From: JAZDEL01 sp043820655
Lineage (GTDB): Archaea > Iainarchaeota > Iainarchaeia > Iainarchaeales > JAZDEL01
DNA length: 37,487 nucleotides
Direction: 5' to 3'
NCBI GenBank assembly: GCA_043820655.1
Contig: JBDRDO010000092.1
Span: 1-37,487 of the forward strand
Below are positions 7,177 through 13,683 of the stretch, piece by piece. The first letter of the stretch is position 1. Every line of letters starts with the position of its first letter. Below the pieces are notes generated by a model that was not told the DNA's origin, did no database searches, and worked only from the letters and a program-made list of their open reading frames with translations. A program made the translations under genes and the position numbers.

Positions 7177-8172
7177 CTATTTCTTCATCATCAGCCCGCA
7201 CATCTCAACTAAACGCTGCGAATAGCCCATCTCGTTGTCGTACCAGGCAAGCACCTTAACAAGCTTCCCGCCGGTAACGCGCGTCATTCCCGCGTCAAAT
7301 ATGGCGGAGTGCTTATTCCCCACAATGTCCGTGCTGACCAACGGCTCCTCGGAATACTGCAGAATGCCCTTAAGCTCGCCCTCCGCATATTTCTTCACAG
7401 CGGCATTGACCTGTGCAACAGTAACCTCTTTCTTCAGCAAAACCGTCAAATCCGTAACACTCCCGTCAGCAACAGGCACGCGCAAAGCAATTCCGTCCAT
7501 CTTCTCTTTCATGGGGGCATAGACATTCCCAATCGCAGCGGCAGCCCCGGTGCTTGTCGGAACAATATTAATTGCCGCGCTCCTCGCCCTGCGCAGATCG
7601 CTATGGGGTCCGTCAATTAAATTCTGGTCCGCTGTATATGCATGAATTGTCGTCATCAGCCCGTATTCAATCCCGAACGTTTCCTCCAAGGCGCGCGCAA
7701 CAGGCCCAAGGGAATTTGTCGTGCATGAAGCCATGTCAATAATTTCCTCCCCTGCATAAGATCCGCAGTTAACCCCGCGCACAAATTCCTTCACACCCTC
7801 GCCCTTAGCAGGGGCGGTAATAATAACTTTTTTGGCACCCGCCTTCTGGTGCCTTTCCGCATCCTCCTTGCTCCTGAAAATCCCCGTGCTTTCAATTACA
7901 ACATCAACCCCCAAAGCCCTCCATGGAAGTTTCTCCGGCTCCCTTTCACTAAGTGCGGCAATTTTCTTTCCCCCAACAATTAAACTGTCGCCCTGCGCCT
8001 TGACATCCGCCTTAAACTCGCCGTGCACAGAATCGTGCTTAAGCAAGTGCGCAAGCACGTCATTACTGGTCAAATCATTGACCGCAACAACCTCTAAACC
8101 CTTTTCCGCAAATGCACACCTGAAAAAGTTCCTCCCAATTCTTCCAAAACCGTTAATGGCAATTTTAATCAT
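7177..8172 (-). CDS. gap: Glyceraldehyde-3-phosphate dehydrogenase, bacterial (class I) type
   Basis: Phosphorylating dehydrogenase of glycolysis and gluconeogenesis, 331 residues, the normal bacterial length. It begins IKIAINGFGRIGRNFFR (NAD(P)-binding Rossmann motif) and has NDLTSNDVLAHLLKHDSVHG, the catalytic ASCTTNSLGPVA with Cys150, TTIHAYTADQNLIDGPH with the catalytic His, RRARSAAINIVPTSTGAA, and a C-terminal WYDNEMGYSQR. The Asp of VNDL favours NAD+. Most archaea use a distantly related class II enzyme, so this gene is probably of bacterial origin. ATG 8172 matches the family start; an in-frame ATG at 8193 is possible. The TATA element is near 8233-8243 on this strand. Confidence 0.96.
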   Translation of the reverse strand: MIKIAINGFGRIGRNFFRCAFAEKGLEVVAVNDLTSNDVLAHLLKHDSVHGEFKADVKAQGDSLIVGGKKIAALSEREPEKLPWRALGVDVVIESTGIFRSKEDAERHQKAGAKKVIITAPAKGEGVKEFVRGVNCGSYAGEEIIDMASCTTNSLGPVARALEETFGIEYGLMTTIHAYTADQNLIDGPHSDLRRARSAAINIVPTSTGAAAAIGNVYAPMKEKMDGIALRVPVADGSVTDLTVLLKKEVTVAQVNAAVKKYAEGELKGILQYSEEPLVSTDIVGNKHSAIFDAGMTRVTGGKLVKVLAWYDNEMGYSQRLVEMCGLMMKK

Positions 8173-8255
8173 GTAAAAACCCCCGTGCCCCATGGCTAAC
8201 TTAATGCCGGAACAAAAGAATTATGCAGAGAAATTATTTAAAGGTGTTGGGCGCA

Positions 8256-8549
8256 CTAGTGCAGCCAGCCCATCACAAAATTCACATATTGTATGGGGTA
8301 TCCGTCGGCAATCAGCTTCGATGCATCCTCCCCCGAGCCGAGAAGTTCCTTTATTTTACCGACCTTTTCCCCGAAGTCAAGAACTTCCTCCTTCTTATAG
8401 CCAACGGAAATCAAATCATCAACAAGAAATTCCATCGAGTATCTCTCGCCGCGGTCGCCGATTGCCTTTACAGCCTCAGGCAGTGTGCATTTTCGCTTTC
8501 TGAGTGCCTCAAGCGCCTTTATGGGATAGCGTGGAAATTCCTCAGCCAT
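8256..8549 (-). CDS. Small helical protein, unknown function
   Basis: A 97-residue soluble protein, MAEEFPRYPIKALEALRKRK at the start and ADGYPIQYVNFVMGWLH at the end. Repeated segments of the form helix plus Gly (VDDLISVGYKKEEVLDFG, GSGEDASKLIADGYPIQYV) look like a compact helical repeat. I do not recognise the family. ATG 8549 is supported by a TATA-like TTTTTATG at about 8571-8580 on this strand, 26 bases upstream, giving a leaderless transcript. The open frame extends to 8633, but that part overlaps the promoter. Confidence 0.65.
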   Translation of the reverse strand: MAEEFPRYPIKALEALRKRKCTLPEAVKAIGDRGERYSMEFLVDDLISVGYKKEEVLDFGEKVGKIKELLGSGEDASKLIADGYPIQYVNFVMGWLH

Positions 8550-8610
8550 TCTAAATGAATGTGTAAACACACATAAAAACCATTGCGCTTCTGCCGCCAT
8601 CTGCCTTAAT

Positions 8611-8835
8611 TCACAAATCCGGCTTAATCGCATGCAAAAAGTAGGAAATCCCGAGCAGTATCACAATAACCGTGAATATAAGGGGTGAGAGAGGCCCTGC
8701 AATGAAGGCAAGCACAGGGTGCAATCCAGAACCCATCAATGAAAAGAAAAAAACAGCAAATAGAATTACGGCAAGCGCAAGCACAGTTTTACTGCGCGAA
8801 AGTGAAACTTTCCTGAAATCGCCTAACAAAATCAC
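8611..8835 (-). CDS. Small two-span membrane protein
   Basis: About 74 residues with two hydrophobic helices (VLALAVILFAVFFFSLMG and LIFTVIVILLGISYFL) joined by a short Gly/Pro loop. No recognised family. The start is uncertain: GTG 8835 fits a TATA-like TTTATATG at 8868-8876 on this strand, while ATG 8895 would add 20 residues and overlap the upstream gene by 29 bases. Confidence 0.5.
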   Translation of the reverse strand: MILLGDFRKVSLSRSKTVLALAVILFAVFFFSLMGSGLHPVLAFIAGPLSPLIFTVIVILLGISYFLHAIKPDL

Positions 8836-8866
8836 ACCACACAGCCCGCGCAAATTTCCCGCGCGT

Positions 8867-9787
8867 TCATATAAACTGCTCGTATTTAGTTGCATTGAAC
8901 CTGTATAAAAACCTTCTTATCCTCAGCCCCTTAAAGCTGTACTTCTGCAAAACAGCCTTCCTTTCCCCCGAAAACTCGTCAAATCCGCGCCCCTGTGAAG
9001 GGTCTAAAATGTAAAACTTCCCCGCATGCTCGGTAATGACAAATGCATGTGTTTTCATATCATCAAGTTCGGCAATGACAACCTCTGCATTTTCATCCCC
9101 CAATGCAAACAGCAGGGTGCATAAAAATACCGCAAGGTCCTCATCATCCCCCATGCGATTGTTCACAATCTCCTTCGGGCTGAGCCAGAAGTTAAGCTCC
9201 ATGTCACTGTCAACATAATTCATTTCCCCCTGCACAAACCCAAACGTCTTCTTTGCAATCTCGCCATAATCGCGGGCAAAGACATAGCCCTGAGGCATAC
9301 GCCCCTGAATAATGCTTTGCACCGTCAAATCCTTTTCGTTTATGAGCGCCTTAAGCTCCCCCACAGTCTTCCTCTCGTATTCATTTATGAGGCCGGCATA
9401 GCGCGAAAGCAGCATTCTGTAAAGCTTAAATTGCATCTCCCTTGAGGCATCCTGTTCCCCCTCATTTCCCGTGCTTATTGTTGCGCACCCCTTAAGGGAG
9501 TTGCACTCCTTAACTGCACTAAGTAGTTTTGCCTTTGTTATTGCAAGCTCCTTTTTCATCCGCTGGTTATCATTTTCAAGTTCCGTGTAATTCGGCCCCT
9601 GTAATGATGCAAGCTGGTTTTTCAATTCGGAAATCTGCTCCCCCAATTGTTCCCTGCGCACGGAATCCTGCTCCGCACTAAGCTCCTGCTCAAGCTCCTG
9701 AATATTGCGCCAGATTGTCTGCTCCGCGGAAGTCTTGCTCAGCCGTTCCTCGTGGAGCCCGGAGCCCGAACCAGTAGGCAATGCCAT
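8867..9787 (-). CDS. Transglutaminase-fold protein with coiled coil; catalytic Cys replaced
   Basis: A 306-residue protein. Residues about 15-110 form a coiled coil (EQTIWRNIQELEQELSAEQ and following). The C-terminal half resembles transglutaminase/arylamine-acetyltransferase-like cysteine proteases: RMGDDEDLAVFLCTLLFALG, THAFVI (catalytic His, about residue 247) and FYILDPS (catalytic Asp, about 262). In active members the first motif reads GDCxD; here the Cys is Asp215, encoded by GAT. The protein is therefore probably not a Cys protease and may be a binding or scaffold protein. ATG 9787 is the first ATG; the TTG at 9817 is less likely. It is divergent from the pilus locus. Confidence 0.7.
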   Translation of the reverse strand: MALPTGSGSGLHEERLSKTSAEQTIWRNIQELEQELSAEQDSVRREQLGEQISELKNQLASLQGPNYTELENDNQRMKKELAITKAKLLSAVKECNSLKGCATISTGNEGEQDASREMQFKLYRMLLSRYAGLINEYERKTVGELKALINEKDLTVQSIIQGRMPQGYVFARDYGEIAKKTFGFVQGEMNYVDSDMELNFWLSPKEIVNNRMGDDEDLAVFLCTLLFALGDENAEVVIAELDDMKTHAFVITEHAGKFYILDPSQGRGFDEFSGERKAVLQKYSFKGLRIRRFLYRFNATKYEQFI

Positions 9788-9852
9788 ATTTATATTTATT
9801 GGCGCGGCAATCCTCAAAAAGGGTTATGTTTGCGGATATCTGCATTGTTCTG

Positions 9853-9945
9853 AATTTTTTTTATTTTTTTTGCGCGATTTTTAATTTTTTGTTTTCACGT
9901 GCGCAGGGGGGTGCGTTTTTATATTACAACTGCTATATATAACAC
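9853..9945. promoter_or_regulatory. T-rich spacer and promoter before the pilus operon
   Basis: Forward-strand T tracts fill 9853-9895, followed by G-rich DNA and two TATA-like elements, TTTTTATATT (9916-9925) and CTATATATAA (9933-9942). The first is correctly placed for a short leader before the pilin ATG at 9956. The T tracts could stop read-through into the pilus operon, since oligo-U alone can terminate archaeal RNA polymerase. The promoter role is inferred. Confidence 0.45.
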
Positions 9946-9955
9946 AGTGAGTACC

Positions 9956-10435
9956 ATGCGCGCCGCAGTCCCAAAATGTAAAAACAGCAAAGGCCAGATG
10001 TCCCTTGAATACATGGTAATGAGCGCATTCCTTTTGCTTATAGTCGGCCTGCTCTTCACTTACGCTTACATAAATTATGACCACGCAATGAAGCTTGACA
10101 TGGCAAATTATGCTGTTGATTCCATTGCCGAGGCCGCAGACCAGGCATACGCACTCGGCACAGGCACTGTGCTTTTTGTTGATATAATCCTCCCCAATGG
10201 AATTGAGGGGAGCAGCGTTTTCGGCAAGGAATTCCAAGGGGGAAACGAGGTGCAGTACACCCTCAACATAATGGGCGTGCAGAACACGATTTTTGCCAAG
10301 ACAATCGCCGAACTTGATTCAGAAAACTCGGTGCTTCCTTACACAGGCATAAGCCACAAGATGAGGATAAGCATGGGGGACTGCGTGGACGGCAAGGTCA
10401 CAATTCTGGAAGTGGGGGAGGAATGCCCGCCTTAA
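9956..10435 (+). CDS. Type IV pilin-like protein, class III signal peptide
   Basis: A 159-residue pilin-like protein. A basic leader (MRAAVPKCKNSKG) precedes QMSLEYMVMSAFLLLIVGLL. This is the archaeal class III signal in which the prepilin peptidase cuts before Gln and Glu sits at +5, with the hydrophobic helix left on the mature protein. The soluble domain is about 120 residues with beta-rich sequence and ends in GDCVDGKVTILEVGEECPP. It opens a long same-strand run of pilus genes. A diverged copy of its last 17 codons lies just downstream. Probably a minor pilin or assembly subunit at the membrane or in the pilus. Confidence 0.85.
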   Translation: MRAAVPKCKNSKGQMSLEYMVMSAFLLLIVGLLFTYAYINYDHAMKLDMANYAVDSIAEAADQAYALGTGTVLFVDIILPNGIEGSSVFGKEFQGGNEVQYTLNIMGVQNTIFAKTIAELDSENSVLPYTGISHKMRISMGDCVDGKVTILEVGEECPP

Positions 10436-10446
10436 TAATTGCATAT

Positions 10447-10500
10447 GGTGATATGGTGGAAAAAGGCAGAGTTACAATCTTGGAAGCCGGGGGTGAGTGA
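10447..10500 (+). pseudogene. Relic of a pilin 3' end
   Basis: In one frame these bases read GDMVEKGRVTILEAGGE then stop. The end of the upstream pilin is GDCVDGKVTILEVGEE, so at least ten of sixteen positions agree. The relic has no pilin N-terminus. Its TGA (10498-10500) overlaps the likely GTG start (10493) of the next pilin. It therefore looks like an old 3' end of a pilin gene, left when a copy was inserted or duplicated upstream. Confidence 0.65.
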
Positions 10501-10876
10501 ATTGCGTGCGCAGGCATCTGTTGAAATAGTGATGGCAGTTGCCCTGATTATAATGCTTTTCCTAATGGTGCTGTGGTTTGTGAATGCAAGGGAAGGGGAT
10601 GTGCAGTTTGTTGAACAGCAGTATGACAACCAGCGCGCCTGCGGCAAGCTTTCATCAATAATCTCCTCTGCCTATGCGGCACGCTCCGGCACAGTGCTGA
10701 CAGCAACAATAGACCGCGATGCCAAAATAATTGGCAACAACATTCACATAGGCAAGGAGAGCAATTACTCCTGCACGTTTGTTGGCAGTGCGCAGGAAAA
10801 TCTTGAACTAAAGGCCGGCGGAATAAAGGCACGCAATGTCGGCGGTACGGTTATTGTGGAGAATCTGGGGGAGTGA
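10493..10876 (+). CDS. Second pilin-like protein, class III signal peptide
   Basis: About 127 residues, starting VSELRAQASVEIVMAVALII. The cut would fall between Ala and Gln, with QASVE giving Glu at +5, and the following helix is strongly hydrophobic. The mature domain is small, with two Cys (RACGKL and YSCTFVG) that may pair, and ends GGTVIVENLGE. The start is GTG 10493 or TTG 10502; the GGGGTGA just before TTG 10502 would act as a ribosome site for that choice. The frame is open back to 10439, but that part is pilin relic DNA. It belongs to the pilus operon. Confidence 0.78.
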   Translation: MSELRAQASVEIVMAVALIIMLFLMVLWFVNAREGDVQFVEQQYDNQRACGKLSSIISSAYAARSGTVLTATIDRDAKIIGNNIHIGKESNYSCTFVGSAQENLELKAGGIKARNVGGTVIVENLGE

Positions 10877-10880
10877 TGGC

Positions 10881-11429
10881 TTGCTTTGCAAAAAAGGGCA
10901 GGTAACGGCGCTTGATTTCATGTTCGGGCTTTTTCTGTTCCTTTTCATCGCCGCTTGGCTGTTTTCAATATGGTCGAGCAATTTAGGAGTTGCAATAACC
11001 GAACAGGGCTTTGAGCAAATGCGCGGAAAGGCATTCCAGGCGATGGATGTGCTTGTCCGCACAGGCGGAACCCCCCCTGACTGGGAAGGCGGCGCAGAGG
11101 GCGGCTGGGGGGATGGAGAAATGGACGGCATTGTTTCACTGGGGCTTGCATCCAAGGACCGTGTTATGATGCCTGACAAGCTTTCCGCATTTATCCTTGC
11201 GGGAGACCCGTCACTTAACGATATGCGCGATTACAACAGGACAAAGGTGATATTCGGCATTATGCAGTACGATTACTTCTTTAAATTGAAAACCCTTGAC
11301 CCTGTGCAAACATTTGAAACAGGACTGGCGCCTGGCGCAGCCGCAACAGCCGTCGCAGTAGAGCGCACTGTAATGTATGAGGGGGGTGAGGCAATTGCAA
11401 CGTTCACGATCCACTATGAGTTTGACTAG
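10881..11429 (+). CDS. Pilin-like protein with variant (L-D) signal
   Basis: A 182-residue protein. TTG 10881 is preceded by GGGAGTGAT, a strong ribosome site. The start, LLCKKGQVTALDFMFGLFLF, has the Lys-Gly before a hydrophobic helix seen in prepilins, but with Asp at +6 rather than Glu at +5. The same G-x4-LD pattern occurs in the next two proteins. The mature part has a Gly-rich loop (GGAEGGWGDGEMDG) and ends in beta-rich sequence, TVMYEGGEAIATFTIHYEFD. It overlaps the vWA gene by 14 bases. Likely a surface or pilus-tip component. Confidence 0.72.
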   Translation: MLCKKGQVTALDFMFGLFLFLFIAAWLFSIWSSNLGVAITEQGFEQMRGKAFQAMDVLVRTGGTPPDWEGGAEGGWGDGEMDGIVSLGLASKDRVMMPDKLSAFILAGDPSLNDMRDYNRTKVIFGIMQYDYFFKLKTLDPVQTFETGLAPGAAATAVAVERTVMYEGGEAIATFTIHYEFD

Positions 11430-13683
11430 CTCGGGATTTGCGCTTTCCCTTGATGCCCTGCTCGCGCTTGCGCTTGTCATAGGGATTCTAACATTTGGCA
11501 GGCTGATGGTGTTTGACAGCCAGAGCACAGGCAATATAAGCCAGCTGCAGACCCTCCAGCGCGGGGATGATGTATTCACAACCCTCTACAACTCAGGTTT
11601 CCTTCTTGACAAGCTTGACAGCAGCGGCTTTTATGACTCTACAGCGGAGGAGATACGCCTGAAAATGCAGGAAATGCTCCCGAGCAATATGGATTTTAAG
11701 ATTGCAATACGCAGTTACGGCGTTGACTTTGAGCAGTGCAAAGTGGGCCAGACATTTGATGATTGTTTCCCCGATACAGACATAATAACCGCGGGGGGTG
11801 CTCCGTCAAATGATGCGGAAGTGCTGCACGGCAGGCGCATGTTTGTCAAGGAAGAGCCGCCAGGGGAGTGTGATACTGAAAATTATTCTTCAGGCATAAG
11901 TCCGTTGCGCCGCCCAGGCATATTATCCTTCGCCGGGGAGGGTGATGAAATGTCCCTGAGCGTTGATATTGATTATGACGGTTATGGCAATGACGAAGAC
12001 CTTGAATGTGATGAGGATGTCTCGGTAACCCTTGGCATTACCGCCAACGGCCCGGGTGAAAGGGACCCTGTTGATGTAATGATTGTAATGGACCGTTCGG
12101 GAAGCATGGGTGATTACACTATGTTCGACATGAATGTCCTCACTGGGCAGTTCGGCGGCAGCGGCACAAGCAACTGCTCGTGCTGGTCCAACTGGTTCTG
12201 CACATATGGCTTGTTCGGCTGCCAGTGGGAATATTACAACTGGGAGGAGCTCGGTACTTTTGTTATAGAGAGTGAGGACTCATTCACGGCATCCTTAAAG
12301 TACAGCGGAGCCAGTGGCAGCCCGCCCCCCGCGCTGAAGCTCATAAGCCCGTCCGATGTTGAATATGGCGGTACAGGCCCCGATGTTGAAATAGATTATC
12401 CTGCGGAAACAGGCATCTGGACTGCATGGGGGTGGAGTGATGAAGAAATAGACTACAATGTGAGCAAGTACTTCAAGAAGCTTGACGTAGCGAAGGACGG
12501 CTCGCAGTATTTCGTTGACCTTGCGGAATGGCAGAATCAGGACCAATTAGGCCTTGTCTCCTTCAACCAAAGTGCAACACTTGACGAGCCGCTTACAAAT
12601 GATTTTGACGCGGTTAAGGATGCGATAGAGGCAATGAATGAAGGCGGCAACACCGCAACAGGCGACGGAATTTATGAAGCAACGGGCGAACTCATTAACG
12701 GAACAAACGCAAACCCCGATGCAATGAAATTCCAGGTTCTGCTCGGGGACGGCAAGTCGAACACCGGCAGCTCATCATCCTCCGCCGCACAGAATGCCGC
12801 TGACAACGGCATAATAATATACACAATCGGCTTCGGCGAGGATGTGAAGGATGACGGGGGTGAGGCGGAACTTAAAATGATTGCCGAAACAACCGGCGGC
12901 GAATACTATTACGCCGAGGACGAGGACGCACTGAAAGCTTTTTATGAGCTAATTTCGCAGCAAATAGGCACAAGTGCCGCAGGCGGGAATCCGATGGACA
13001 ATGTTGTTGTCACATTGCCGGTCCCGACCGGAATGATAGTAATAGACGAGGGGCAGGACGGTTACTTCCTGGATGGCGTGGGCGATGATGATAATTTCCT
13101 AATATTCACGCTGGGCGACTTTGATTACTATGAGGAATGGGCAGACACATATGTGGCGGTTTTCCCCTGCTCAAACAACGAGAACTGCGAAATAGCGGAG
13201 AAAACATTCCCTTCAGAGGGCAGTACAATAGAATACACGGATAAGGATGATACCGACCAGTCCGCGCCCTGGGATGTGACAGTAACAGTTAACTTCCTCT
13301 ATCGCGACCTCACTGTTGAAATAATAAAAGGCACAATAATCGGCAAAAATGAGGTCTACCTTGATGTTAACGCACAGAACATAGGTTTTCTTGACACCGG
13401 CGGGACAACCATCGAGTTCTACCTTGACTATTCCGGGGGAGATGGCGAGTTCCTTGGGAGTGTTGATGTTGATGCCTTTTGCGGCGGTGCGGGCGAGAAC
13501 TGCGAGGACAACTTCCAGATTTTCTATGATGTATATTTAAATAAGGAAGGCCTTATTTCTGCAATAATAAATGAGGGCATGGAAATCGGGGATTGCCCTA
13601 ATAATAATGAAGATAAAATAAATTGCACCGACGGGGCGGAGACCCAGTACTTTACCTTTGACTATTGGATGTGGTTTAAATGA
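11416..13683 (+). CDS. Large pilin-like surface protein with von Willebrand A domain
   Basis: A 755-residue extracellular protein. The N-terminus SGFALSLDALLALALVIGI is prepilin-like. The vWA domain starts near residue 220 with DVMIVMDRSGSMG, an intact metal-ion-dependent adhesion site (Asp226, Ser228, Ser230), completed by Thr413 in GGNTATGDG and Asp445 in LLGDGKS. Between the first motif and the rest lies an insertion of about 115 residues with several Cys and Trp and a beta-sandwich look (ALKLISPSDVEY, TGIWTAWGWS). The C-terminal 250 residues are beta-rich, with an FPCSNNENCEIA Cys pair. It is presumably an adhesin carried by the pilus. It ends with an ATGA overlap into its paralogue. Confidence 0.85.
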   Translation: MSLTSSGFALSLDALLALALVIGILTFGRLMVFDSQSTGNISQLQTLQRGDDVFTTLYNSGFLLDKLDSSGFYDSTAEEIRLKMQEMLPSNMDFKIAIRSYGVDFEQCKVGQTFDDCFPDTDIITAGGAPSNDAEVLHGRRMFVKEEPPGECDTENYSSGISPLRRPGILSFAGEGDEMSLSVDIDYDGYGNDEDLECDEDVSVTLGITANGPGERDPVDVMIVMDRSGSMGDYTMFDMNVLTGQFGGSGTSNCSCWSNWFCTYGLFGCQWEYYNWEELGTFVIESEDSFTASLKYSGASGSPPPALKLISPSDVEYGGTGPDVEIDYPAETGIWTAWGWSDEEIDYNVSKYFKKLDVAKDGSQYFVDLAEWQNQDQLGLVSFNQSATLDEPLTNDFDAVKDAIEAMNEGGNTATGDGIYEATGELINGTNANPDAMKFQVLLGDGKSNTGSSSSSAAQNAADNGIIIYTIGFGEDVKDDGGEAELKMIAETTGGEYYYAEDEDALKAFYELISQQIGTSAAGGNPMDNVVVTLPVPTGMIVIDEGQDGYFLDGVGDDDNFLIFTLGDFDYYEEWADTYVAVFPCSNNENCEIAEKTFPSEGSTIEYTDKDDTDQSAPWDVTVTVNFLYRDLTVEIIKGTIIGKNEVYLDVNAQNIGFLDTGGTTIEFYLDYSGGDGEFLGSVDVDAFCGGAGENCEDNFQIFYDVYLNKEGLISAIINEGMEIGDCPNNNEDKINCTDGAETQYFTFDYWMWFK

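Noticed and set aside
9853..9895. Terminator for an upstream forward gene
   Set aside because: The gene upstream runs on the other strand, so there is no forward transcript known to end here; kept as spacer/insulator only.
10453..10500. Mini-frame of 15 codons starting ATG after GGTGAT
   Set aside because: Its sequence is explained as the decayed tail of a pilin gene, and the GGTGAT directly abuts the ATG, too close for a ribosome site.
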